From Trissonchulus latispiculum (Eukaryota > Nematoda > Enoplea > Enoplida > Ironidae), in NCBI GenBank assembly GCA_030248195.1, contig JASAND010022371.1, positions 1-64,000 on the forward strand: a DNA stretch of 64,000 nucleotides. The letters run 5' to 3'. Shown piece after piece: positions 33,701 to 60,800 of this stretch. The position numbers and the translations under genes were made by a program. The first letter of the stretch is position 1, and every line of letters starts with the position of its first letter. The notes below the pieces were generated by a model. It made no database searches, was not told the DNA's origin, and saw nothing but the letters and a program-made list of their open reading frames with translations.

Positions 33701-36700
33701 CTTAATTTAAGCCGTTTAAGCCGATTAAGCCGATTATTTATGAAAAGGATTTTTAAGCCATTTAAGCTAAGTCGTTTAAGTTAAGCCGTTTAAGCCTATT
33801 ATTTATGAAAGTCTTTTGACTACCTATTAATATATTAAAGCAAATGAATTTCCTGCTTCATTGCAGCTTATATCCTACACCATTTACGGTACTGGTTCGG
33901 GTATGTGCACCAAACTTTGAAACTCTGTGTATATATATAATTTATTCCGTTCTTGAAGTTCAACAATAATGTTTTTATGATCTTAAAGCTAGGGATGTGT
34001 TTATTAAGTCACAATGAAGTATTTTTGCCTAATTCTACTGTTTGAAATGGATATGTAATAGCACAACAGTAATTTTTGAACATGGACTTCTCTGAGTGTG
34101 GGAAAGCTAATGAAAAGTATTCACGTCTGGCTTCAAAAGAAACGCCTTGCTAAAAAAAGTCGGCAAATTTATTCGTCTTCATGATCCCCTCATCAGAAAC
34201 AATTCAAATACCTTCTATTGTACAAAATTTTAAAAATAAAATTTAAAATCGGCTTAAGTTTTCCTTAATTTGTAGAATTCTTGTTCTATAATGGCCAGGG
34301 ACTACAAGATCGAAACATTTACACTGAAAAATAAAATAATATACTTATGCATATACATTACTTACTTATACATTCATATTTAATGAATCCAATACAGTAC
34401 ATCCCGTCCACCCACCCAAAATGAGTTGGTGCTTAAATCTTTCATCACTTAAAAGTGTTGAGAAAAAATTAGCTTAAATTTTTAAATTTCATATTTTTTA
34501 GAATGCAACTGTTTATCCTAGATCAAATATTGCATTAGAAAGAAATTTTATGGCACTGAAGTTTTTACGGTAACGCCGACCCATTTTCAGTGAGCGGACG
34601 GGATGTACTGTATTTGGATTCTATATGTGTAAAAATTCAAAAATAAGTGGAATTTCTGATAGTTGTGAATAAATTCTGTTTCATAATTTTTCTAAGTCGG
34701 AGTTCAGAATAGATCATTCGTTGGTTGTGACTAGTGACGGACTACTACGGATCTTAGTGCAATCCACTATAAATTTAGTCGGATTGTTTTTGAGGAGGAA
34801 ATTATGAAAACGAATATTGTTACCGTTAACTCAAAATTGGTGTGCAGCGCTACCCTCGCGCACACCATTTTAAAATTGGATATTGGAAATAATCAGTAAA
34901 GTAAGTAGAAAGAAAAGTAAGGGATGGATGAGAGAGTACTCCACCCAAGGATCATGACTCAAAAAATTTTGGGTCTGACTCAAAAAGTTGGTTTACTAAG
35001 AGTACAGGATTGCATTGCAGTGAAGCATTAAGAAAGCTGTAAGCTGGAGAAACTTGTAGAAGCATAAAATAACCTGAGTTAAGTAAGCAGAAGGTATTTT
35101 TGTCTTGAATAAGCTGTTATAACTGTTAATCTGATAAACAGAAGGCTATTTATCAGGTTGAGGCTGCTTTTTAAATATTTACCAGTAGTAAAACGCATGC
35201 GAATAACGCCATTGAATTCTCCACACTTCGAGCTTCATTTTGATATAAATATTATTGGCGTACTCCAAATATTAAGGAAGTTATGAACATTTTAATATTA
35301 CTATATACTACCATGGTTTAAGCCGTTTAAGCGCGGTGATTTTACGCGGCTTAAAAATCAGGCAATTTGAACTGAATTTTAAGCCATCGGCTTAAACGGC
35401 TTAAACTAAAATTATTTATGAAAAGGAATCGACTTAAACGGCTTAATTTTAAGCCCCTGTATTTTTAAGCCGATGTGCTTTTTATGAAAAGGATTCAGCT
35501 TAAAGTTTAAGCCGATGGTTATTTATGAAAAGGGTCGGCTTAAACGGCTTAAAGTTAAGCCGTTTAAGCCAATTAAGCCGTTTAAGCCGTTTAAGCTGAC
35601 CACGCTTTTCATAAATAAATTCACTTTTAAGCTAAGCCGTTTAAGCGCTTTTCATGAAATGGCCCATAGAATTCCTCTATAATGATATACACTCTTAAAA
35701 AGACTCCTGTAGAAATTACAGGAATTCTTGTAGTTCTCTACAAAAGTGCTCCTGTATGGTCAGTCACTAGCAGAGCTTCCTGTATTTTCCACAAAAGTAA
35801 CTTTTGTCTTTTTTACCGGTCTCTGGAATAGTAAAAATTACGGGAGTTTCCTGTAGAAAGTACTAAGCAAACCTGTAGTTTTTATTACAGGAATTTCCTG
35901 TAGAAAATACAAAAACAACCTGTAGTTCTGTTCGACTTTTTTTACAATCCTATATCAGATACCAAACCTGTATTTTTTACAAGACAAAACCTGTAAATTT
36001 TACTGGTGCGACCTGTTATTTCAGAAGGGGGGGCAGGTGCGGGGGGCGGCCGCTCCCAAAATATTTTCTGCAGGGAGCGGCCGTTACAAAAAAATCACCC
36101 ACTGGGTGTTGGAAGACTGAAAATTTGAAAAAATTCAAAAATTTCAGTCATCAAAAATTATTACCACTGCTGCCCTTACATACAAAATTTGCGTTATCAG
36201 CGTATCGAGTACTTTCCTGTGAGCAAACCTGTAAACCAGTGAAAACTACAGGTTTCATTTGTACTGAATACTGGTCTACCTTGTAATCAATTCTACCAAA
36301 GTATGTCCGGTAAACACTACCAGCGATGACCTGTAGAAATTACAAGACTCAACCTGTATTTTCTACAAAAGCTTTTGTACTTATCATCTACAAAAGTGAT
36401 TCCTGTAGTTTCTACAGGAACATTTCTAAGAGTGTATAATTGTGTGGTTTTTCATAATTTTCTTTCCTATTAATAAAATAATTTCTGATATTGGAACGCC
36501 ATCGTATTTGTGTTATAGTTGATCTGCACAAACTTCGATTAGAAGCCTTATCTCAGACCAACATGTATCGACAAAGACACAATGTTCCGCCTCTGCAGGA
36601 GGATCATAAGCTTAATGAGCAAGCCCAGGCTTATGCAGTTCATCTGGCGTCGACCAAGGAGTTCGAGCATAGCCTCGGTGCTAGAACTGGAAAATATGGT

Positions 36701-37939
36701 GAAAATGTGCACTATGAGGAAGGATATGAATTTACGGGTATGAATTCGTGTGCCTTGAAGCTGATGTGAATCAGTGAAGCGGTTGAGGCAATAAAAATGC
36801 AAAAATGGTTCAGTCTTGCTAAAATCAGGTTCAGGAATAGAAACTGTAGAACGAAGAGTTTATATTATGGTATAATGAACAGTCTTAACGGTTGCCGAAC
36901 ATCGTGCACGATAATATATTATAGTGCTGAGTGCCTTATTCTTCCTACCATAAACTCACGCTTAATAGAGTTAATAATCGCGGATGTACTGAATCATAGC
37001 GGCTGATAACATTAATCACCGATCAATATTAGTGTTAATTGTTAACATTTTGCAAAACCTTTGTTTAGGGTGCAATATGCATATATGACTGACATCTGAC
37101 ATCAAATGTCGCTAATTCTTTAAATATTTAGGAACTTTTGCTATTGATAATTGGTATGACGAGATAACAGAATACGATTATGCCAGCTGTTCGTCCAGAA
37201 CTGGGAAGGAAATAAGTAAGAAACTTGCATGTATTTCTAACATGTTCTAACATTAAGTACGTAACATGAAATAATTTTAGTTAAATCAAAGAAAGTAAAA
37301 ATAATAGAATATTCACTCTAAAATCAATGTACTAATCAAGTTGGTGCCGGTCCACGTTTATTGGACCGCAGAAAACGGAGAAGACGACACATAATGTGTG
37401 GTAAAAATACGCTGGCTGTTTTATGAGTTCGCTGCTTTCGGTCCATAAAAGTTTTGGACTTTCCTAAATAACCTCGAAATGTTTTTGTTGTTGTACTTCA
37501 TTTTTAAAGATGGGAGGGCAATTCATCTGCAAATTAAGGAAGGTTACAAAAATTATATCGTACTTAATCCAGATCGTACTCTGTTTAGATTTAGCTTCAT
37601 CTTTCGTTCACAAACCTTTGACACTTCGCTTTGTATCGCTTTAGTTTCAACTATTTATGACAGATTAAACTGAAATTATTTCAATTTAAAATCCTAGTGC
37701 CATAATATTGGCGCATTATTGGCAAGACAGGCATTTTAACAAAGGAATTGTACCTTTGCTTTCAAAACTTAACTGTTTTAGGACATTTCACGTCACTAGT
37801 TTGGAAAAGAACTACAAAAGTGGGTCACGGATTTGCTGTCACGCCTGGCTGCATCAGACTTTACGTTGTTGCTCAATACTTGCCTGCAGGAAACATCATA
37901 GGTCGATTTTCAAAGAATGTACTCCCACCAAAAGCTTGA
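30760..37939 (+). CDS. Secreted CAP-domain protein with Cys-rich N-terminal region
   Basis: Six exons: 30760-30785, 31133-31332, 33275-33388, 36519-36737, 37132-37215, 37782-37939. Together they make 801 bp, 266 residues, with every junction in phase. Seen: a signal peptide (MNRAAAFVLIFLWW), a Cys-rich segment with seven cysteines, a Pro/Glu-rich linker, then a CAP (SCP/PR-1) domain with FEHSLGARTGKYGENVHY, a central DNWYDE, and RHFTSLVWKRTTKVGHGFA, containing the usual His/Glu metal-site positions. Known: CAP proteins are extracellular or Golgi-associated. The domain here is closest in feel to GAPR-1-like CAPs, but a signal peptide makes secretion likely. ATTAAA at 38003 is a candidate polyA signal. 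Intron 3 (3.1 kb) and intron 2 (1.9 kb) are filled with MITEs. It converges with the esterase gene; the stops are 521 bp apart. Confidence 0.87.
32255..33060. mobile_element. Foldback element in CAP intron 2
   Basis: Two arms of nearly 300 bp or more pair around a centre near 32699 (CAACGAACA/TGTTCGTTG). The phrase TGCGTCTACGGAATTAGATG and its inverse recur at the outer parts. Pairing is nearly perfect near the centre and fades outward into GTGCGTCTAC-type sub-repeats. No coding capacity. Confidence 0.85.
33562..33825. mobile_element. Word-built MITE, TTTAAGCCG type, copy A
   Basis: It starts AGGGCCTTTTCATAAAAAGC and is made of GGCTTAAACG and CGTTTAAGCC words in both orientations, with ATTTATGAAA spacers. 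It lies in CAP intron 3. Confidence 0.7.
34385..34621. mobile_element. Short MITE with 25-bp TIRs
   Basis: GAATCCAATACAGTACATCC at the left is mirrored by GGATGTACTGTATTTGGATTC at the right, apart from a one-base indel. The element is 237 bp with no coding capacity, in CAP intron 3. Confidence 0.75.
35310..35668. mobile_element. Word-built MITE, TTTAAGCCG type, copy B
   Basis: It has the same words as the copy at 33562-33825, ending TTTCATGAAATGGCCC. A 60-bp stretch (35457-35520) reappears inverted at 39258-39320. Confidence 0.7.
35686..36438. mobile_element. MITE with TATACACTCTTA ends and CTGTA/TACAG interior
   Basis: TIRs TATACACTCTTA/TAAGAGTGTATA continue inward as CTCCTGTAGAAATTACAGG and its mirror. 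CCTGTA and TACAGG recur throughout. A perfect 11-bp hairpin CGGCCGCTCCC/GGGAGCGGCCG lies at 36047-36083. It lies in CAP intron 3, just before the CAP-domain exon. Confidence 0.8.
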
Positions 37940-38002
37940 ATTCTGGTGGATATTGAGTTAACATCTTGTGAACTCTTAATAATTTCTTGCATGTATATAA
38001 AT

Positions 38003-38008
38003 ATTAAA
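38003..38008 (+). terminator. Candidate polyadenylation signal of the CAP gene
   Basis: ATTAAA lies 64 bp after the stop, the common variant hexamer. Confidence 0.4.
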
Positions 38009-38378
38009 CTCAAACTCTTACATGCATTCCTAAGGCTAACAATATCAGTACTTTCGTGTTAAGTGTCGAGACCGAGTCAAGAGGAAAGTGTGGATCAGAG
38101 AATTAACCAAAACTAAAATAATCTTCGGAAAAGAGCTCATTGCGTAGAATTAACCAAAACTCAAACAGTGTCGTATCTGCGCAGAAAAAGCCAAAAAGTT
38201 TAACCAGTAATCTCGGTTTCCAAATTTCTAGGTAAGGTTACGATGTCCGTTTAATCATGATAGCTGGAATTGGTACTGGAACAGGAGAACCAAGTTTTAA
38301 AATTATTCACTTTTTTCATGCCACTAACGTGATTAGTATAAATCAATTTTTCTAATCCTAACTCTGCTACACTGATTC

Positions 38379-38384
38379 TTTATT
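38379..38384 (-). terminator. Candidate polyadenylation signal of the esterase gene
   Basis: AATAAA on the minus strand lies about 77 bp past the stop codon. Confidence 0.5.
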
Positions 38385-38460
38385 GCATTTGACGAGGTAT
38401 GCTCTTTCACAATGATCAAGAGTACAACTTTACGTTTACAAGGTGAGGTTATTTAACACA

Positions 38461-53795
<15,335 letters not shown>

Positions 53796-53859
53796 AGCTG
53801 GTGAAACTAGGTCTGACTTAAAGCAGAAGGTACGAAAGACGCTTTGTTTAACTTAGAAG

Positions 53860-54725
53860 CAAAAGTATGCGCAATATCTTTCAAAACAGACATTTTTGCT
53901 GTCTTACGTTGTCGTTTAGATACCAGTTTTACCTTTTCAGAACTTTGTGCACAATGTTTTTAAAGGAAACTACTTGACGTTTGTTTGTCCGCAGGAACGA
54001 CAATGACTGATACGCGATTTTTGACTTAAGACATCGACAAAAAGTTCTCGATTCTGATGAAGTCATTTCACGAATATAATCCAAGACAGTAGTCCAACTC
54101 AGGATCAGTTCAAGCAGTACAAAGTGCTAGTAGTCCAACATTGAATGCACCGTTTCTAGTTGATTCAATCTACCCTTTCATAAAAAGATAACCCTAAGCT
54201 CGTTTTGAGCATTTTAACTCAACTCTGCTAGTCCGTACTTTCTTGAAAAGGCATCCAAATACAAATTATTCAAAACTGTCAAATAATATCCACTAATGTC
54301 CATGCATAAGAGCATTAACTGCTTTCCATAACACCAATACAATTTAAACAGACAAATTTAAAATCTAAGTTGTTAGCACAATTAAACGCGCTGTCCATGA
54401 TAAATGTTTACGGACGTATCGAAAAGTTAGAACCAAGCGCCAACACCTCATGCAGGTAAACTGAAATCTGTAGTACTGTATAGAATGTAACGTTTATAAT
54501 GCAACATGTGCTGCACATATTAAAGATAATGCTGCAGTGTTCATCAGTTTGTAGCTTTAATCAATTGAACTCTTAACTGGAAACGCAGACCTACGATTCA
54601 ACCTTCGTTATATGTGTGCACACGCATTTTCAAATAGTTATAACGCTTTCGCGGTAGCGACAACGTCCTTATGCCAGATGTCAGTTGACTACTCCTAGCC
54701 AACTAATTACAAGAATTAAAATGTA
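53860..54725. other. Spacer between BPTF 3' end and esterase 5' end
   Basis: No coding region or repeat recognised. The esterase promoter should lie at the left part, but no clear TATA or initiator was identified. Confidence 0.4.
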
Positions 54726-54727
54726 GT

Positions 54728-54733
54728 TTATTC
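54728..54733 (-). terminator. Polyadenylation signal of BPTF
   Basis: AATAAA on the minus strand lies about 95 bp past the BPTF stop. Confidence 0.55.
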
Positions 54734-54825
54734 ACACAACTGTACAAAGAAAAACAATGACAATAAAAGGTAAACAACCGTAAATTAAACATTCCAAAGA
54801 AATGAAAAATATATAATTGGTTGAG

Positions 54826-57800
54826 TTATTTAGCCTTGAGAGCGATCTTCTTCCGAATCTCATTCACTTGTTCCGTAAAATACTTCTCCAGGACATTGGC
54901 TCGTTGGGCAATCGCATTATCCGGAGGATAGTAGGTTCGAGCATTATCAAAGATTCGTGAACAATCAGTAATAAAATCCTGCAAGGTTAAATATTTGTAT
55001 TTTCCAAGATTAGCATCCAGTGTTCGTAGATCTGAAACCAAAAATAGGATTACAATGCTAGACAATGTAGATGCACAATAGGTTAGATTTTCAGTACAAA
55101 ACCTCCAGAATTGAATGGAGTAACAGTAGTGTTGTTGACCGGCCAGGCGGAAAACGGCCAGCCGGCAAGATGTTTCAACGGTTTACTAGTCTCCTAAGTA
55201 ATAGAATTTCAAATTTTGCGGATACTACATTTGCTGATTACTTGTTCCAGTACCCACGGTGCAGCTAGCCGACCGTTTGCCGTCTACGAGCAGTTAGCCA
55301 ATCGTTTCCGACTGTGGCGGTCGATAGCACTCCTAAGGACGGCCAGCCGGCGAAAACTGAATTTTAAATTGAAACGAAAAACTAAACTAAACCCCAGCTA
55401 ATCAATCACGATGTTACTTGGTGCAATATCAATTCGTCACAATTCTGTTAAAGAAAAATCCTGCATTACAAAAGCAAACATCGAAAGCAGTAGCAGCACT
55501 ATAAAAATAAGGAAATACCATACCCATTGGAAACTGAATTCGGTTGAGATAGTCAGGAAACTTTTTCGTGTCCACTGGATCCACAAAAGACCACGACATA
55601 CGATGACGCTGAAAACATTAACATATTAAATGCGGCCAACTGAATGTACTAAGGAAAACATCTGCACTAATTGCACCAATTGAAGGTTTCAAAGCAGCTA
55701 GTACTGCAATATCTCCTAATAAAATCTACATCAAAAGTAACAGCCCTTATTACACAGGAAAAAAGGTGCATACGTACAATTAACGAGCTGACAACTTTCT
55801 TCAACGCTGCGATATCAGCGGAAGTAAGCCGGGTGGTCAGCGCCTTGAACTGTGACTGTGACTTATGCTGACACTTGGGACAGGTGTATTCGTTCATCTC
55901 TTCTGCCTGGGCCTCCGTTACATTGACACACAAACCATGATACCTAAAAAGATAATATTTGAAAGAATCGAACACACCATTCGGAAGCGGGGGAAGACTG
56001 CACAGTGTCCCGTGTGATTAGCAGTTTCAGTCTTAGTGGAGCCTTACGGAATTTATTAAGCATCAAGAAAGCAAACTTTCTTTCTTTTAACAACAACATT
56101 TTCCTCAAGCAAAGCAAAACCAACGGCACTGATGATTTCGCCTTTCGCCGAGTAGGAACCATACCGCAATTAAATTACAAGAACAGCCAAAACATTGTAC
56201 ATTCCTTCCCCATTATTTCCTGGGTTAACTTTAGGAGGATACTTTTAGATCCCCCACATTCGACTTCTTCCCTCCTTACTTGGTCCATCTCGACTTTTTT
56301 TTGGCATTTCCAATTGAGCACACCTTGAGGCACCCCAAAAGCCTCCAAATTTTAAAAATTCTACATTTTTACGGTTTTGAAGCAACGTTTTGGTTTCAAA
56401 TCGTCTTTTCTGTTGTATAAATGCTGAACGTTTGAGCATTTAGCAGGGTATGTAGAAAACAGGCTAATTTTACTACAGCTTTGGCGATTTCAGACCACTT
56501 TATGTTGCTCACACTTATGGGCACCCCCACTGTTTTCGCCTAAAGTGATCCTAGTTTTATGTGAAAAATGTGCTTTATAAACTGAAAATGTCGTTTAAAA
56601 ATAGACAGACATAAATTTTCCAGAACTGTGTGATGACTGATACTATTTCCTTAATACTTTCATAAAAACTAAGCTTCAAACAACCCATAAAATGTATGGA
56701 ATAGAGTGGTAGGAGAACACTACTGTAACCAAAGACTAAGTGAGGGAATGGCAAATAGATTTAAGAACAAATTTGTCAATGATCAAGAATGACTTTTTAG
56801 TGATAGTAAAACTTAATTGAGAAACGTACCGGGTATAATCTGGTTAGAATGGTTTCGTGGCAGTGTCAAAAATAACATTAAACAACCTATATTGATAGTA
56901 CCATTCCTGGCAAACATCACAGCAGATGTAGAATTTTGAGGCGTCATAGGGAGTGCGACAGAGACAGTAGAGTTCCAGATTTTGCTTCTCCTTTGAACAA
57001 GTGGGACAGGCCCATTCCTCCAATCGTTTGGCTTTGGACTCCGAAATGCCCACACACTCTCCGTGGAACCAGTTGGAGCAGAGATCGCAGCCGACCATGT
57101 ATCTGAAAAAAGAATGAATTTATTATTTCACATATTGATCAAAACTTACCTTCTCACACAGAAAAATTTTCGGCAACAAACCGGATACTCCTCTTCCTTA
57201 GTTCACCACTCGGCCAAACTGCGCCTTTTCACAAAATTTGATAGCTACACTAACAGAAATGACAAATCTTGTTCCTCTTTTGCAATTAAAAGAAGGGGAA
57301 GCGGATTTACAATATTTTTTCGCACTTTATATTTCACCCTTATTTTTCTCCTGCGCTTGTTTTTGGCAAGTAAACATTTTCACGTATTTACACTACTTTA
57401 TGTTCTGGGCTAGCGTAAAAAATGCCGCAAAAGAAGCTGTTCAATTTCAAAACATCTTGAGAAAACTACTAAAATGAAGCTAAGGTCAGTGATCAGTGTG
57501 ATCAAAAAATAAGGACCAGAAAACGGGTTTTCTTCAGTTTTAAGCCCTATACATGGGGTATCATTGAATATGATAGGAAACAATTACATGTCAGATAAAA
57601 CGGACGATTGAAAACAACCTTTTGTCAAATGTACATACCTGGTGGGATCATAGGGCAGTCGGCAGAGACAGTATTTCTTTTTGTGACTTTTTCTAGCAAT
57701 TTCTGGATCCAGACGCGGCCGCTTCTCTGACTCAGGATATTTGGCCGGACGATAGATTTTGGACAGTGGGAGATTATTGTCCTCAGAATCCGAATCGCTG

Positions 57801-60800
57801 CTACTATCACCCCCAACACCAGCGCCAATAATAACTTCCCCGTCATCGTTGATAAAGGAAACGCCTTCGACGCTCAGCCGCTTTCTGGCTTCTGAAATTA
57901 AAGAAAGTTGAAAATAGAAGATGGAAATTAAGTGAAAACAGAAAATCACATAATATTAAGCCCAGGACGGAACTGAGGGAGCAAGACTCAATTCTAGACA
58001 ATCGAAATCGTTCACTGAAAAGTCAATCATCAAAACAGAACTTTTCTTATACGCGCGAAAAATCTCCGTCACAAAACTAGTAAGCTAACATGACAACGCA
58101 AAATCCGATATAATCGTAAACTGTAAAAATGGTAGCATGACATGGCTGCTGTCCTTTCGTTTTGCCAAGCAAGTCTTTTTCAAAAAAATTTCTCCCTGTT
58201 AAATACATTCGGCAAAAACGACAAATAAAAAGGCAGCAACAAACCAGCTTTTTCAGTTTCAGTCTGCTCAGCAATTCGCTCCTTCATCATATCGGCTTCC
58301 AAGCCCAGCTCTTCCTAAAACAGATGACAAAAATATGGACCCATAGGAAAAAGCACCGCTGCAGTTTTCACAAATTCTATACATTCGACATTTTACACTC
58401 ATAGGTTTGGCTGTACTAGAATTGTGGGGCGTAACCAATTTTACTGCTGACACTCACTCGAACTTCTTCCATTAGTTCTTTCACCAAGAAATAGCGACGT
58501 TTCACAATCTCTCGCTTCACAATCTCAGCATATGTGTCCAACTGGCGTTCAATTTGTCGACGTTCTCGCTTTTTAATCCTGCAAACAAAACAACATTATA
58601 ATAGTCAATGAGATAAGTATAAATGGTCGCAATACACTACTAACACGAAATCTTTTCACCAAAGGCATAGAACACTACAAACAAAAAAGAAAATTACGTA
58701 CAACAAAAATAACTTAGCCTTATTACAGTGGTACGTACGAATAAAGCTTATTTCGTTCAGCCCTGGCCTCTCGGTCTTTTTCCTTTTCCAGTGCCTTTTT
58801 CTCAACCAGCTCGTTGTGCTCAATGGTATCCAACAGTCTATTGAGAACAGCCTGGCAATCTTTGAATCTAAGAATATTTTATAATAATGGGCCCATCACA
58901 TTTATTTGAGACCAAGGTTACCAAAACCAAAGAGCAAATCCAGAAATAACACGTGCCAAAGACAACTAACACTGCTCCAGGAAGTGGGAAATATCAGAAG
59001 CAGCTTGACTCTGTGGTCTGGCTTTTTCCTTCAATTTCCAGGTCCGGGTAGATACTTTTTCACTATCCAAAAAACATACACCTTACTTCATCAGAACAGA
59101 AAAAATGTGAATCATAGCTTATCAAAAAAGTGTTACCGTTTAACGCTAGCCATAGACTGCTGTGGTGTTGCGCCAGGAGTATACGGAATCATCTGAGATT
59201 TTCGTTTGGGATGAGCCACCGAGGTCAGTTTAATCGGTTCCGGTGGGACTGCTGTCTGTCGTCCATGCTTTTCAATCTAAATAGAAGTGGAAAAAGACAA
59301 TATAACTAACTACACGGTTTCAGATGACGCACGCCTTCGCGAAGTTCAAGTGAGATGATTCAAAGAAAAATTGCTTGTGCAAAATAATATTGATTTTCGT
59401 TATAAAAGTGTGAGTAATTTGCATTTACAATTTAATATTTCATGGAACTAAAACGTAAAGTATACAGAACAAATTACAAAACGCACTTGTTTCTTTTCAT
59501 AGTCCAGTAGTTTATCTTTAACTCCTTCGTCTTTGGTCTGCACCATAGCTTCTCGAATTACTAAACAAGACAAAAGACAAAAACTAACAGTAAACTACAA
59601 TTCCAGGAAAATGTCTTTAAAAGACTAGGGGCCTTTTCACGAAAGGGTAGAGTAGACTAGAGTAGAGTTAAAATCAACTCTTTTAACCTTTTTAACTCCA
59701 GCTTGGGGTTCCCTCTTTTAACCCTTTCATGAAAAGGGTCGAGTTCATTTTAACTCTACTCTACTCTTTCTTGTACAGGCCCTAGCACCAGTTTCTACAA
59801 AAACCTGATCAATAAGTTGACAATACTGATCCTCAGAAATGTAAAATAAACTCTTTCATGTTTTAAAAAACTATACCACGGTAAACTCCAATAGCTTCGA
59901 ATAACTTGGACAAACTTATAGAACAATATAAGAAGACTATTTCCTATTACCATCCTGCAATACAGCCGGAGTCATTTCAAAGTCCTGATCCACAGGGCTT
60001 TCCGCAGAAGCAGTCATAGCCGCTTCCGCAATGGAAGGCACCATTATAGTGGGCGGAGGCGGAATAACCTGCGGTTCAGCAAGTCTTGGGATCTGAGGAG
60101 GCTGGGCCTGATCTGAAATGAAGCCTGATGAAAACTAGACCCCATATTATGCAGAAAGTATAAACTTTAGTTTTGTAACAGACAAAAGGAAACAAAATTG
60201 GATTCTTTTCCCATCTTGAACGCATTTAGACGACACTTCGAAAATATTGCTTCGAAATTTATTTAGATAGTAATTATGTATCACGTATTTAGATACCAGG
60301 ATTAATCAAAAGAGTACGACCATCCAATGTTCGCATAATTCGGAGACCAGCCCCTCTTCCAGCCGGAGTTGAGGTGTTGCTGGCATCCGCTGGTTTAGTC
60401 ACCACCACTGAAGGACTAGGCAAGGCTCCAACCTGAGACTGTGTACCAGCTAAACCAAAACTATTCGTGTAAGAATTATTTGAAGTTACATAAAGGCTGT
60501 TTGAATACTGATTTTTAGCGTGCGACCGTTAGCATGAAAGGGGCACCATTATAGAAACAATTTCCACTTGATTCTATTTGACTACAGAAATGATACGCAA
60601 ACATAGATCCAGGGACATGCGTACTTTGAGATCCCAATATAATCTTAGGGCCAGCAGGAAAAGCAGTCACCGCCGGCAAAGCAGTCTTGGTCAATGTAGC
60701 TTCCTGTTTCTGACGTTCAACTCTGTAATTCAAATTGAAAACAGTAACAAAATAATTGGTCATAGCTGATTATCCCTGATTATCCTCGAACAAAATCTCT

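Noticed and set aside
33867..33901. Extra small exon of the CAP gene (acceptor TTGCAG, donor GG|GTATGT)
   Set aside because: Including it puts a stop codon at the next junction, whereas joining 33388 directly to 36519 keeps the frame.
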